Counted from the first letter of the stretch, positions 52,447 through 61,840 are shown. The stretch is 64,000 nt of DNA from Nocardioides cynanchi (GCF_008761635.1 NZ_CP044344.1:2108001-2172000), one strand, 5' to 3'. The notes: a model not told the origin generated them from the sequence alone. Program-made: numbers and translations.

Positions 52447-53436
52447 GTGAGTGCAGCACCCCTCAAGGTCGCCGTGACCGGCGCCGCCGGCCAGATCGGC
52501 TACAGCCTCCTGTTCCGTCTCGCCAGCGGCTCGCTGCTCGGCGCCGATCGTCCGATCGAGCTGCGGCTGCTGGAGATCGAGCCGGCGCTCAAGGCGCTCG
52601 AGGGCGTGGTGATGGAGCTCGACGACTGCGCGTTCCCGACGCTCGCCGGCGTCCAGATCGGCTCGGACGCCGAGCAGATCTTCGACGGCGTGAACCTCGC
52701 CCTGCTCGTCGGCGCGCGCCCGCGCGGCCCGGGCATGGAGCGCAGCGACCTGCTCGAGGCCAACGGCGCGATCTTCACCGTGCAGGGCAAGGCCCTCAAC
52801 AAGGTCGCCGCTGACGACGTACGCATCGGGGTGACCGGCAACCCGGCCAACACCAACGCGCTGATCGCGATGAGCAACGCTCCCGACATCCCCTCGGCGC
52901 GCTTCTCCGCGCTCACCCGGCTCGACCACAACCGGGCGATCTCGCAGCTCGCGGCCAAGACCGGCGCACCCGTGACCGACATCGCCAAGATGACGATCTG
53001 GGGCAACCACTCCGCCACGCAGTACCCCGACCTCTTCCACGCCGAGGTGGGCGGTCGCAACGCCGCCGAGGTGGTCGGCGACCAGGACTGGCTGGAGAAC
53101 ACGTTCATCCCGACCGTGGCCAAGCGCGGTGCCGCGATCATCGAGGCCCGCGGCTCCTCGTCGGCGGCCTCCGCGGCCTCCGCCACCATCGACGCCGCCC
53201 GCGACTGGCTGCACGGCTCGGCCGACGGAGACTGGGTCTCGATGGCCGTGGTCTCCGACGGGTCGTACGGCGTCCCCGAGGGCCTGATCTCGTCGTTCCC
53301 GGTCACCACGTCGGGCGGCGACTGGTCGATCGTCCAGGGCCTCGAGATCGACGACTTCTCCCGCGCCCGCATCGACGCCTCCGTGGCCGAGCTCGCCGAG
53401 GAGCGCGACGCCGTCACCGGCCTCGGCCTGATCTGA
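52447..53436 (+). CDS. mdh: Malate dehydrogenase
   Basis: A 329-residue NAD-dependent MDH of the cytosolic/actinobacterial type. Seen: [21 protein letters not shown] near residues 9-29, mobile-loop [14 protein letters not shown] with substrate Arg, [20 protein letters not shown] and the catalytic His in [14 protein letters not shown]. The GTG start follows GAGGAG by seven bases. Its 3' end runs into a 300-bp repeat array. Confidence 0.96.
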   Translation: MSAAPLKVAVTGAAGQIGYSLLFRLASGSLLGADRPIELRLLEIEPALKALEGVVMELDDCAFPTLAGVQIGSDAEQIFDGVNLALLVGARPRGPGMERSDLLEANGAIFTVQGKALNKVAADDVRIGVTGNPANTNALIAMSNAPDIPSARFSALTRLDHNRAISQLAAKTGAPVTDIAKMTIWGNHSATQYPDLFHAEVGGRNAAEVVGDQDWLENTFIPTVAKRGAAIIEARGSSSAASAASATIDAARDWLHGSADGDWVSMAVVSDGSYGVPEGLISSFPVTTSGGDWSIVQGLEIDDFSRARIDASVAELAEERDAVTGLGLI

Positions 53437-53439
53437 CCC

Positions 53440-53758
53440 AGTCGGCGCAAACAGGCACTCACACCACGCCGAGTCGGCGCAAACAGGCACTCACACCACG
53501 CCGAGTCGGCGCAAAGAGGCACGCTCGGGGCGCCGAGTCGGCGCAAAGAGGCACGCTCGGGGCGCCGAGTCGCCGCACAAGTGCACCCGCGGCAACCGAG
53601 CCACTGCCCACGCGCGCCGACTGAGCGTGTGTGCATTGCCTTTTCGCGCCGACTGAGCGTGTCTGCGTTGCCTTTTCGCGCCGACTCGGCGTGTGTGCAT
53701 TGCCTCTTTGCGCCGACTGAGCGGGTGTGCGCTGCCTCTTTGCGCCGAGTCAGGGAAG
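53440..53758. repeat. Inverted array of 32-bp repeats between mdh and the folD operon
   Basis: Five direct units with exact 32-bp period start at 53440, 53472, 53504, 53536 and 53568 (core agtcggcgcaaagaggca). After a spacer, four units of the same family in inverted orientation start at 53614, 53646, 53678 and 53710, and a fifth, partial unit starts at 53742. Units 1-2 are identical for their full length, as are units 3-4, and the inverted half has diverged slightly. The last partial unit contains the DUF3017 stop codon. There are no unique spacers, so it is not a CRISPR array. No gene is seen in this 313-bp gap. Confidence 0.92.
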
Positions 53759-54076
53759 GGGTTGGTTGGGGATGCTCGTGGAGAGGAACCACAGGGCGAC
53801 CCCGACGGCGGCGAGGAGGGCGACGTCGAGGAAGCGACGGCGTACGGCGAGCATCCCGGCCTCACTCGCGGGCAGGGCCAGGCGCACGAGCGCCGCGACG
53901 ACCAGCGAGGCGGCCATCCACTTCACGCCCAGGCGCCAGTTGCCGCGGGTGACGATGCTCAGGCCCACGCCGGCCGTGGCCAGCACGACGAGGTAGACCG
54001 CGCCGCCGATCGTGGAGGGGCGCCGCCGGCGGGTCGGCTCGGCGACCAGCTCGGCGGGTTGCTCCTCCTGCTCCAC
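53750..54076 (-). CDS. DUF3017-type membrane protein
   Basis: A 108-residue protein with an acidic/basic N-terminus (EQEEQPAELVAEPTRRRRPST) and three predicted helices (GGAVYLVVLATAGVGLSIV, GVKWMAASLVVAALVRLAL, FLDVALLAAVGVALWFLST). Small proteins of this type usually follow folD in actinobacteria, as here, where the GTG start lies five bases after the folD stop. Function unknown. Confidence 0.82.
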   Translation of the reverse strand: MEQEEQPAELVAEPTRRRRPSTIGGAVYLVVLATAGVGLSIVTRGNWRLGVKWMAASLVVAALVRLALPASEAGMLAVRRRFLDVALLAAVGVALWFLSTSIPNQPLP

Positions 54077-54081
54077 GGTGC

Positions 54082-54924
54082 TCAGTGTGCCTGCTCCGCG
54101 ATGCTGACGACGTTGGAGAGCAGCATCGCGCGCGTCATCGGCCCGACCCCGCCGGGGTTCGGCGACACCCAGCCCGCGACCTCGGCCACGTCGTCGGCCA
54201 CGTCGCCCGCGATCTTGCCGTCGACCCGCGAGACGCCGACGTCGAGGACCGCGGCGCCCGTCTTGACCATCTCCGCGCTGATGATGCCCGGCACCCCGGC
54301 GGCCGCGACCACGATGTCGGCGTTGCGCACGTGGGCCGCCAGGTCGCGGGTCCCGGTGTGGCACAGGGTCACCGTCGCGTTCTCGGTACGACGCGTCAGC
54401 AGCAGGCCGAGCGGGCGCCCGACCGTGAGCCCGCGGCCGACCACGACCACGTCGGCGCCCGCGATCTCGACCCCGTGGCGGCGGAGCAGCTCGATCACGC
54501 CGACCGGCGTGCACGGCAGCGGGCCGGCCTTGCCGAGCACCAGCTTCCCGAGGTTCATCGGGTGCAGGCCGTCGACGTCCTTGTCGGGGTCGACGCGGGA
54601 GAGCAGGGCGAACTCGTCGAGCCCGGTCGGCTGCTGCACGATGAAGCCGGTGCACGCCGGGTCGGCGTTCAGCTCGTCGATCACCGCCTCCACCTCGGCC
54701 TGGGTCGCGCTCGCGGGCAGGTCGTGCCGCAGCGAGGTGATCCCGATCGAGGCGCAGTCCTTGTGCTTGGCGCCGACATACCAGTGCGAGCCCGGGTCGT
54801 CGCCGACCAGGACGGTGCCCAGCCCGGGCGTGATGCCGCGCTCCTTCAGCGCGGCGACCCGTTCGGTGAGCTCGGCCTTGATCGTCCGCAGGGTCGCGGT
54901 GCCGTCGAGGATGCGTGCGGTCAT
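54082..54924 (-). CDS. folD: Bifunctional methylene-THF dehydrogenase / methenyl-THF cyclohydrolase
   Basis: A 280-residue FolD interconverting 5,10-methylene-, methenyl- and 10-formyl-tetrahydrofolate. Seen: [28 protein letters not shown] with the catalytic Lys, [36 protein letters not shown] and the NADP loop [19 protein letters not shown] 54924 is preferred over the adjacent in-frame TTG because AAGGA lies eight bases upstream. It supplies the formyl donor used by PurN and PurH, whose genes precede it on the same strand. Confidence 0.95.
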   Translation of the reverse strand: MTARILDGTATLRTIKAELTERVAALKERGITPGLGTVLVGDDPGSHWYVGAKHKDCASIGITSLRHDLPASATQAEVEAVIDELNADPACTGFIVQQPTGLDEFALLSRVDPDKDVDGLHPMNLGKLVLGKAGPLPCTPVGVIELLRRHGVEIAGADVVVVGRGLTVGRPLGLLLTRRTENATVTLCHTGTRDLAAHVRNADIVVAAAGVPGIISAEMVKTGAAVLDVGVSRVDGKIAGDVADDVAEVAGWVSPNPGGVGPMTRAMLLSNVVSIAEQAH

Positions 54925-54946
54925 CAATGTGTCCTTCGGTTGCCTG

Positions 54947-54972
54947 GGTGGTCTCGACTCCGCTCGACCACC
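54947..54972. repeat. Dispersed palindromic element between purH and folD
   Basis: The same 26-bp palindrome as at 8551 and 35482, here in inverted orientation (starts GGTGGTCTCG, ends GCTCGACCACC). It lies in the 55-bp gap within the purH-folD transcript and may act as an mRNA hairpin that sets relative expression. Confidence 0.8.
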
Positions 54973-54979
54973 GAGATGG

Positions 54980-56536
54980 TCAGTGGAAGAAGTGGCGGGT
55001 GCCGGTGAGGTACATCGTGACGCCGGCGTCCCGGCAGGCCTGGATGGTCAGCTCGTCGCGGACCGAGCCGCCCGGCTGCACGATCGCCCGGATGCCGGCG
55101 TCGATCAGGATCTGCGGACCGTCCTCGAACGGGAAGAAGGCGTCCGAGGCGGCCACCGAGCCCGCGGCCCGCTCCCCCGCCCGCGAGACCGCGAGCCGGC
55201 AGGAGTCGACCCGGTTGACCTGGCCCATCCCGATCCCGACGGACGCGCCGTCCCGCGCGAGCAGGATCGCGTTGGACTTCACCGAGCGGCAGGCCTGCCA
55301 GGCGAAGGCGAGGTCCGCGAGCACGTCGTCGGGGGCCGCCTCGCCCGTGGTCAGCGTCCACGTCGACGGGTCGTCGCCGGGCGCGTCAACGTGGTCGACG
55401 CGCTGCACCAGGACGCCACCCGAGATGCCCCGGAACTCCACGGGGTCGGCGTGCTCGTCGACGGGGCAGCTCAGGATCCGGATGTTCTTCTTGGTCTGGA
55501 GCACCTCCACGGCGCCGTCCTCGTAGCCCGGCGCCACGATCACCTCGGTGAAGACCTCGGCGACCTGTTCGGCCAGCTGCCGGGTGACCGGCCGGTTGAC
55601 CGCGATCACACCGCCGAACGCCGAGCCCGGGTCGCAGGCATGGGCCTTGCGGTGGGCCTCGGCGACGTCGGCGCCGGTGGCGATCCCGCACGGGTTGGCG
55701 TGCTTGATGATCGCCACGGCGGGGACGTCGAAGTCGTTGGCCGCGCGCCGGGCGGCGTCGGTGTCGACGTAGTTGTTGTACGACATCTCCTTGCCGTGCA
55801 GCTGCTCGGCCGCGGCCAGCCCACCGCGCCAGTGGGCGTAGAGCGCCGCGGGCTGGTGGGGGTTCTCGCCGTACCTGAGGGCCGCCTTGCGCTGCCAGGT
55901 CGCTCCGGTGAACGCCGGGAAGCCGGTGCCGTCGCCGGTGTCGGCGAGCACGCTGCCCATCCACGACGCCACCGCGACGTCGTACGCCGCGGTGTGGGCG
56001 AAGGCATCGGCCGCGAGCCGCTTGCGCTGGTCGAGGGTGAAGCCACCTGCGGCCACGGCGGCAACCACGTCGTCGTACGACGTGGGGCTGGTGACGATGG
56101 CGACCGAGGGGTGGTTCTTGGCCGCCGCCCGCACCATCGAGGGGCCGCCGATGTCGATCTGCTCGACGCACTGGTCGGGCGTGGCCCCCGACGCCACGGT
56201 CTCGGCGAACGGGTAGAGGTTGGAGACCACCAGGTCGAACGGCTCGATGCCGAGCTCGGCGAGCTGGTGGACGTGGGACTCGAGGCGGCGGTCCGCGAGG
56301 AGGCCGGCGTGCACCGTGGGGTGCAGGGTCTTCACCCGGCCGTCGAGGCACTCGGGGAAGCCGGTCAGGGTCTCGACCCTGGTCACCGGAAGGCCGAGGG
56401 CTTCGATCCGCGCGGCCGAGCCGCCGGTGGAGACCAGCTCGACGTCGGCTGCCGCGAGGGCACGGACGAGGTCGTCGAGTCCGGACTTGTCGAAGACGGA
56501 GACCAGGGCTCGCCTGATCGGGATGCGATCGGTCAC
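54980..56536 (-). CDS. purH: Bifunctional AICAR transformylase / IMP cyclohydrolase
   Basis: A 518-residue enzyme for the last two steps of IMP synthesis. The N-terminal cyclohydrolase part has [66 protein letters not shown] in order; the C-terminal transformylase has [35 protein letters not shown] and [31 protein letters not shown] 56536 is selected because AGGAG lies eight bases upstream; an in-frame GTG at 56545 overlaps that site. A ZTP riboswitch lies immediately upstream. Confidence 0.96.
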   Translation of the reverse strand: MTDRIPIRRALVSVFDKSGLDDLVRALAAADVELVSTGGSAARIEALGLPVTRVETLTGFPECLDGRVKTLHPTVHAGLLADRRLESHVHQLAELGIEPFDLVVSNLYPFAETVASGATPDQCVEQIDIGGPSMVRAAAKNHPSVAIVTSPTSYDDVVAAVAAGGFTLDQRKRLAADAFAHTAAYDVAVASWMGSVLADTGDGTGFPAFTGATWQRKAALRYGENPHQPAALYAHWRGGLAAAEQLHGKEMSYNNYVDTDAARRAANDFDVPAVAIIKHANPCGIATGADVAEAHRKAHACDPGSAFGGVIAVNRPVTRQLAEQVAEVFTEVIVAPGYEDGAVEVLQTKKNIRILSCPVDEHADPVEFRGISGGVLVQRVDHVDAPGDDPSTWTLTTGEAAPDDVLADLAFAWQACRSVKSNAILLARDGASVGIGMGQVNRVDSCRLAVSRAGERAAGSVAASDAFFPFEDGPQILIDAGIRAIVQPGGSVRDELTIQACRDAGVTMYLTGTRHFFH

Positions 56537-56557
56537 AGAGGTCACTCCTGCGCTGCT

Positions 56558-56632
56558 CGGGGCACCCAGGCGGTCGATGCCCGATGACGTCACTCCCCGG
56601 TGGTTTCCCACCCGCGCCAGTCGTGTCCGGGC
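56558..56632 (-). ncRNA. ZTP (pfl) riboswitch upstream of purH
   Basis: On the minus strand the purH leader contains ACTGGCG, then the hairpin GGTGGGAAACCACC followed directly by GGGGAG, and downstream GACCGCCTGGG. This is the conserved pfl/ZTP aptamer pattern. The upstream GCCCG/CGGGC pairing can form the closing stem with small bulges. A -10 box TAGGCT (56638-56633) lies just before it, so purH has its own promoter after purN. ZMP/ZTP accumulates when 10-formyl-THF is short, and this aptamer turns on purine/one-carbon genes; control probably acts on the AGGAG site about 5-10 nt downstream. Confidence 0.9.
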
Positions 56633-56674
56633 AGCCTAACGGGTGGGCCCGACAAGCTCGACCACCGAATCAGG

Positions 56675-57289
56675 TCACCGCCCGAAACGGACGACCCGGC
56701 CGTCGACGGAGAAGCCCTCGCGGGCGATCCGACCGACCGCCTCGACCAGCATCGCCCGCTCCGAGGTCTTGATCCGTTCGTGCAGCGACTCCGCACTGTC
56801 GCCGTCGAGCACGGGGACCGCCGCCTGGGCCACGATCGGCCCGGTGTCGACGCCCGAGTCGACGACGAACAAGGTGCAGCCGCTGACCTTGACGCCGTAC
56901 GCCAGGGCGTCAGCCGGCCCGTGCATCCCCGGGAACGACGGTGACAGGGCCGGGTGCGTGTTGAGGAACCGGCCGGCGTACCTCGACAGGAAGGCGTCCC
57001 CCACCAGCTTCATGAAGCCGGCCGAGACCACGAGGTCGGGCTCGAACGACGACACCGAGGCGGTCAGCGCCTCGTCCCAGGCCTCGCGGGTCTCGAAGTC
57101 CGGCACCCGGTGCACGAACGTCGGGATCCCGGCCCGCTCCGCGCGGGCGAGCCCCTCGATCGCGTCCCGGTCCGCACCGACCGCGACCACGGAGACGGGG
57201 TACGACGGGTCGCTCGCGGCGTCCAGCAGCGCCTGGAGGTTGGTGCCGGACCCGGACACGAGGACGACGACGCGCAGGGGCTCGGACAC
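56675..57289 (-). CDS. purN: Phosphoribosylglycinamide formyltransferase
   Basis: A 204-residue GART adding a formyl group from 10-formyl-THF to GAR. Seen: VVVLVSGSGTNLQALLDA (residues 7-24), VVSAGFMKLVGDAFL, the catalytic NTHPALSPSFPG and VVDSGVDTGPIVAQAAVPV with the key Asp. TAGACT at 57301-57296 lies six bases before the GTG start, giving a leaderless promoter. The gap to purH (138 bp) holds the ZTP riboswitch and a second promoter. Confidence 0.95.
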   Translation of the reverse strand: MSEPLRVVVLVSGSGTNLQALLDAASDPSYPVSVVAVGADRDAIEGLARAERAGIPTFVHRVPDFETREAWDEALTASVSSFEPDLVVSAGFMKLVGDAFLSRYAGRFLNTHPALSPSFPGMHGPADALAYGVKVSGCTLFVVDSGVDTGPIVAQAAVPVLDGDSAESLHERIKTSERAMLVEAVGRIAREGFSVDGRVVRFGR

Positions 57290-57295
57290 CCGTGG

Positions 57296-57301
57296 AGTCT
57301 A
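57296..57301 (-). promoter_or_regulatory. -10 box of purN
   Basis: TAGACT on the minus strand ends six bases before the purN GTG, consistent with leaderless transcription. Confidence 0.5.
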
Positions 57302-57373
57302 GGGTCCGCCCGCGGACGCACCGGCTGTGACCCAGGTCACGAACACCCGCAACCGGGCCATCCCGGTCTGGTG

Positions 57374-57560
57374 CAAGGGGGCCATGCCCACCCGGGCCCT
57401 CGGTCCCCAGTGGCGCCGACGATGGCCCCCTTGGCGGTGGTTCGCCCGCGGCCGGGGGCCGGCGGTGGTCCTCTGGAGTCACGAAGCGAACCGGCCCTCG
57501 GGCCGGGGAGCCTCCGCCATGGGGATGGCGCAGCTGCCGGGGTGCGACCGAAAGGTGTGA
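57374..57560 (+). promoter_or_regulatory. Structured leader upstream of glycosidase paralog 3
   Basis: The 278-bp gap between purN and the glycosidase gene has no convincing ORF. It holds a perfect 12-bp inverted repeat (CAAGGGGGCCAT at 57374-57385, ATGGCCCCCTTG at 57422-57433) with a 36-base interval. Further on comes GAACCGGCCC...GGGCCGGGGAGCC and CATGGGGATGGCGCAG (about 57496-57535). The latter resembles the 5' half of actinobacterial ydaO (c-di-AMP) leaders, but their 3' conserved block is not recognisable, so the identity is left open. Confidence 0.35.
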
Positions 57561-57567
57561 CCTCCCA

Positions 57568-58927
57568 GTGCGCACGCCCACCGCCTCCGCCCTCAAGGCC
57601 CGCACTCTGGCCGCACTCGTCGTCACCGGCGCCCTGGTCTCGTTCGCCGCACCGGCCCCCGCCGCACCCGCGCTCCACCCGGGCTCCGGCCGCGAGGCCC
57701 GCACCACCACGCAGGTCGTCCGGGTCCCGGCCGCGTTCTTCGGCCTCCACGACGGCTCGGGCCAGGCCTACGGGCGGGCCGCCTTCGGGTCGATCCGGCT
57801 CTGGGACGCCCAGGTCACCTGGCGCGAGATCGAGAAGTCGCCCGGCGTCTACGACTGGAGCAGGCTCGACACCCTGGTCGGCGCCGCCCAGGCGCACGGG
57901 GTCCAGGTCACGCTGGTGCTGGCGATGACCCCGACCTTCTACGCCTCGTCCCCGACGCTCCCGCCCACCGACCTGTCCCACTACGCCGACTACGTGCGCG
58001 CGGTGATGGACCGCTACCGCGACTTCAACGGCCGGCGTGGCATCGCGGCGTACCAGGTCTGGAACGAAGGCAACCTGTCGACCTTCTGGACCGGCACCCC
58101 GGGACAGCTCGCGGAGCTCACACGGGTCGTGCACGACGTGGGCGCCCAGGTCGACCCGGGCGCGACGATCCTCGCACCGTCGTTCGCGATGCGGATGAGG
58201 TTCGAGGCCGACGCGTTCGCCGCCTACCAGTCGCAGCTCGTCGACGGAGTTCCGGTCTGGCACTTCTACGACGCCAACGCGCTGAGCCTTTACCCGAAGG
58301 CGACCTACGGCACGCGTCCGGGCGGCCCCGAGGACGCGATGGCCCTGCTGGGTACGGCGCGCAACCTGCTGGCCCGCGCCGGCGTGCCGGCCGACCTGCC
58401 GCTCTGGGGCACCGAGATCAACTACGGGCTGCCCAGCGGCGGCACCCCCGGGCACCTGGTCGCCACCCCGATCCCGGACAGCCAGCAGGTGGCCAACGTC
58501 CTGCGCACCTACGTGCTCGGAGCGGCCGACGGGCTCACCCGGCTGTTCTGGTACCGCTACGACTGGGGCACGGTGCCCGGCGGGGGGACCCTCGGCAACA
58601 CGCTTCGCAACCCCCGGCGTCTACGACCAGATCACCCCCGCCGGGCAGGCGCTGGCCACCGCCCAGGCGTGGCTGCGCGGACGGTTGGTCGGCACCGGCA
58701 CCGGTCGGCCCTGCGCCCGGGACGCCGAGGACACCTACACCTGCGTCGTGCGCTACCCGGGCGGCACCCGCCGGATCTACTGGAACCCCACCCAGGCGGT
58801 GCGGATCCCGCTGCCCGCCGGTGCGACGTACCGGCAGACCGGCCTGGGCGACCGCCGCACGGTGAGCCGCCGGGCCACGACGGTCCAGATCGGCTACCAG
58901 CCGGTGATGGTCGACTCCCCGAGCTGA
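57568..58927 (+). pseudogene. Secreted clan GH-A glycoside hydrolase-like gene with frameshift (paralog 3)
   Basis: A GTG start and signal peptide (ending APAAPA) are followed by a full barrel like that of the neighbour: FFGLHDGSG, GSIRLWDAQVTWREIEKSPGVYDW, acid/base AAYQVWNEGNLSTFW, nucleophile LWGTEINYGLPSG. After GGGTLGNTL (about 58610) the frame changes: the true C-terminal module (GRPCARDAEDTYTCVVRYPGG...RRIYWNP...IGYQPVMV) continues in another frame and stops at 58925-58927. One extra C in the CCCCC run near 58613, or loss of two bases, would explain it. Without the shift the product would be about 450 residues. The out-of-phase frame stays open and runs into paralog 4. Confidence 0.8.
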
Positions 58928-59100
58928 GCGCGCCTCCCACCACACAGGCGGGACTCGCTTTTCCCACGATTCGCCCACAAGTCGCCCGCGGGCGTGATTC
59001 CCTAGAGCTCGCAGCACGTGGGGGGAAGAGCACCAGGGGGGTGCAGCACCGGGGGGTGCCAACTGAATCTCGGGGGGAAGCCCAGAAAGGTCCGATCCCC

Positions 59101-60474
59101 GTGCACGTCCCCCCTCGCAAACGGCTCTCACTGCACGCACGCGCCGCCGCGGTCATCGCCGGCGCCGGCCTGCTCGTCTCGCTGGCGGCCCCGGCACCTG
59201 CCGACCTCGCGGCGTCGGGTCACGACCGCACCCAGGGCAGGCACCACCGCGCCCAGGTGGTCCGGGTGCCCCGCGCCTTCTTCGGGATCCATGACGGGTC
59301 CGAACGGGCCTACGGCCGGATCCCCTTCGGCTCGATCCGGCTCTGGGACGCCCAGGTCACCTGGCGCGAGGTCGAGACCGCTCCCGGCGTCTACGACTGG
59401 AGCCGCCTCGACAGCCTGGTCAGCGCGGCCCAGGCGCACCACGTGCAGGTGACCCTGGTGCTGGCGATGACGCCGTCGTTCTACGCCGGCACCGCCACCC
59501 TCCCGCCGAGCGACCTCAGTCACTACGCCGACTACGTGCGCGCGGTGATGACCCGCTACCGCGACTTCAACGGCCGACGCGGCATCGCGGCGTACCAGGT
59601 GTGGAACGAGGGCAACATCTCGACCTTCTGGACGGGCACCCCCGGCCAGCTGGCCGAGCTCACCCGGACCGTGCACGACGTCGGTGCCCAGGTCGACCCG
59701 GGCGCGACGATCGTCGCACCGTCGTTCGCGGTCCGCCTGCCCTACCAGCGCCGGTGGTTCAGCCGGTACGAGTCGCAGAGGGTGAACGGCCTGCCGGTGT
59801 GGCGCTACTACGACGCGAACGCGCTCAGCCTGTACCCGATGCCGACCAGCGGCCACCGCACGGCGGGGCCGGAGGACGCCATGGCCCTGCTCGGTCGCGC
59901 CCGCCACCGGCTGGCCAAGGCCGGCGTGCCGGTCCGGACGCCGTTGTGGGCCTCGGAGATCAACTACGGCGTGCGCAGCGGCACGCCCGGGGAGCTGGCC
60001 GCCCGGCCGATCACACGCCGGCACCAGGTCGCCAACGTGATCCGGACCTACCTCCTCGGCGCCGCGCACGGCCTGGCCCGGGTCTTCTGGTACCGCTACG
60101 ACTGGGGCCGGCTGCCCGCCTCGGTCGGGGGCGGCACCCTCGGCAACACGCTGCTCGCGGTGCCCGGTCAGCCTGATCGGGTCACCGCCGCGGGCCGGGC
60201 CCTGGCCACCGCGGCCGACTGGCTGCACGGGCGGCTCGTCGGCCGGCACGGGCGACGCCCCTGCGCGCAGCACCGCTCGGGTCTCTACACGTGCGTGATC
60301 CGCTACCGGGGTGGCGTCCGCCGGATCTACTGGAACCCTCGGCACGGCGAGCGGCTGCGCCTGCCGGCGCGCGCGACCTACCGCCAGTCGGTCGACGGCC
60401 GTGCGCAGAAGCTCGGCCGGCACCATCACATCCGGATCGGCTACCGCCCGGTGATGGTGCAGTCGCGGCGCTGA
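59101..60474 (+). CDS. Secreted clan GH-A glycoside hydrolase-like protein (paralog 4)
   Basis: A 457-residue intact paralog. GTG 59101 with GAAAGG upstream gives a signal peptide (RKRLSLHARAAAVIAGAGLLVSLAAPAPA). The barrel has FFGIHDGSE, GSIRLWDAQVTWREVE, acid/base Glu170 in AAYQVWNEGNISTFW and a nucleophile-like Glu in LWASEINYGV. The C-terminal module carries CAQHRSGLYTCVIRYRGGVRRIYWNP and ends IRIGYRPVMVQSRR. It lies 173 bp after paralog 3, with which its barrel shares long identical stretches, indicating a recent tandem duplication. Confidence 0.85.
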   Translation: MHVPPRKRLSLHARAAAVIAGAGLLVSLAAPAPADLAASGHDRTQGRHHRAQVVRVPRAFFGIHDGSERAYGRIPFGSIRLWDAQVTWREVETAPGVYDWSRLDSLVSAAQAHHVQVTLVLAMTPSFYAGTATLPPSDLSHYADYVRAVMTRYRDFNGRRGIAAYQVWNEGNISTFWTGTPGQLAELTRTVHDVGAQVDPGATIVAPSFAVRLPYQRRWFSRYESQRVNGLPVWRYYDANALSLYPMPTSGHRTAGPEDAMALLGRARHRLAKAGVPVRTPLWASEINYGVRSGTPGELAARPITRRHQVANVIRTYLLGAAHGLARVFWYRYDWGRLPASVGGGTLGNTLLAVPGQPDRVTAAGRALATAADWLHGRLVGRHGRRPCAQHRSGLYTCVIRYRGGVRRIYWNPRHGERLRLPARATYRQSVDGRAQKLGRHHHIRIGYRPVMVQSRR

Positions 60475-60492
60475 CCACGCCGCAGCCGAGAG

Positions 60493-61734
60493 TCAGCCGC
60501 GCCGGACGCGCCAGGTGGCGACCAGCGAGCCGAGCAGACCGCCGACGCCGAAGGTCGCGATCCCGTGCAGCAGGACCTGGAACACGAACGGCCCGACCTG
60601 GGCCATCCGGCCGGGGCCGACCGCACCGCCCGACAGCGACGCGACCACGGCGAACCCCACGGCACAGAGCAGACCGGCCCCGGCACCGCGCAGGGCCGCG
60701 TCGTCCCACCGGTCGGTCGGGTAGCGCCGCAGCACGCGGTACGACGCGGCCGCGGCCACCAGGGGCGGCAGGGCCAGCAGAGCGACCGTCCAGCCCGGGG
60801 TCGGGCCGGCGTCGGGCAGGGCCGCGAGCAGGGGGAACATCGGTAGAGGTCCGAGCACTACCGCGGTCGGCGTGACGAGGGTGTGGGTGCCCACGGCGAA
60901 GCCGGGGCCGAGGAGGTAGGACCCGCTGAAGGCCGCCGCGTTGGGCACCAGGAGGGCGCAGAGCCCGATCAGCAGGGTGGCCGCGCCGGGGCTCGTGTGC
61001 AGCTGCGACATCACGTTGACCGCGCCGTCCCAGTCGACGACGAGGGCGACGACGAGGACCACCGCAGCCAGCACGGCGTACCAGACCAGGATTCGCCAGG
61101 CTGCGGCAGCGGCGGCGCGCAGCGAGACCGGCAGGAACGAGGTCCAGATCGCGGCCCGGCCCGAGCCGACAGCGACGGCGACGCCACCCACGAGCCCGCA
61201 CATCAGGACGATCCGCACGACCACCGAGGCCAGCGACGGCGACGTGGACGGGGTGGCAGCCAGGCGATCGGTGACCACCGCGACCACGAGGTAGCCGGCG
61301 GTGAACAGCGCGGTGGCCGACCCGACCGTCCAGTCGCGCACGCCGTCGGCGATCGCATCGGCATCGGGACCGTGCCCGGAGACCGAGTCGCCCAGCCGCA
61401 GGCCGAGGCGCCAGACCACGACCGCGCAGAGCAGCGTGAGGCCGAGGGGGACGGCGGTGACGTGCACCCCGTTGACCCGGACCCCAGAGCCGTGCGCCAT
61501 CAGCCAGCCCAGCGCGCCGACGCGCAGACCGTCCCGCGGCGCCCCGTGGGCGCCGGCGTCGGTGAGGAACCAGCCGACGACCCCGGCGGCCAGGCAGACC
61601 ACGAGCGTGACCGTGGCCGCGACAGCACCGGCCAGCGTCGCCAGCAGGACCAGCGGCCGTCGGTGAGTCGCGTCACTCCGCTCGACGCCCGGCTCGCGGA
61701 CGCTCCGGCGCGAAGCGGGCAGCAGTGAAGTCAT
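60493..61734 (-). CDS. DUF6350 / PerM-like polytopic membrane protein
   Basis: A 413-residue protein with about nine or ten transmembrane helices, Ala/Val/Leu-rich. Features include FLTDAGAHGAPRDGLRVGALGWLMAHGSGVRVNGVHVTAVPLGLTLL near the N-terminus and SGSYLLGPGFAVGTHTLVTPTAVVLGPLPMFPLLAALP mid-protein, as in the DUF6350 family that includes M. tuberculosis PerM, a cell-division-associated membrane protein next to purN. The position between sucD and purN fits that synteny. ATG 61734 is chosen over a longer frame with a charged, non-membrane extension. Confidence 0.82.
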   Translation of the reverse strand: MTSLLPASRRSVREPGVERSDATHRRPLVLLATLAGAVAATVTLVVCLAAGVVGWFLTDAGAHGAPRDGLRVGALGWLMAHGSGVRVNGVHVTAVPLGLTLLCAVVVWRLGLRLGDSVSGHGPDADAIADGVRDWTVGSATALFTAGYLVVAVVTDRLAATPSTSPSLASVVVRIVLMCGLVGGVAVAVGSGRAAIWTSFLPVSLRAAAAAAWRILVWYAVLAAVVLVVALVVDWDGAVNVMSQLHTSPGAATLLIGLCALLVPNAAAFSGSYLLGPGFAVGTHTLVTPTAVVLGPLPMFPLLAALPDAGPTPGWTVALLALPPLVAAAASYRVLRRYPTDRWDDAALRGAGAGLLCAVGFAVVASLSGGAVGPGRMAQVGPFVFQVLLHGIATFGVGGLLGSLVATWRVRRG

Positions 61735-61840
61735 GGCGCGCTCATCATCACCCGGGCGGGCTGGCGGATCGGGGGTGCCACGCCGGTGGCCGCGCGTTCC
61801 GAGGCCTGCTGGGACTTTCCGGTCTGCGCAGGTCGCGGCG

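Noticed and set aside
53440..53758. Possible CRISPR array with 32-bp periodicity
   Set aside because: The whole 32-bp period is repeat with no unique spacer sequence, the array inverts at its centre, and no cas genes are present.
58600..58625. Programmed ribosomal frameshift in paralog 3
   Set aside because: No slippery heptamer or downstream structure stands out, and the intact paralogs need no frameshift; an indel or sequencing error at the C run is simpler.
57568..60474. A single 968-residue double glycosidase
   Set aside because: The middle 160 residues are out-of-frame nonsense and the expected C-terminal module of the first paralog exists in another frame, so a frameshift is the better reading.
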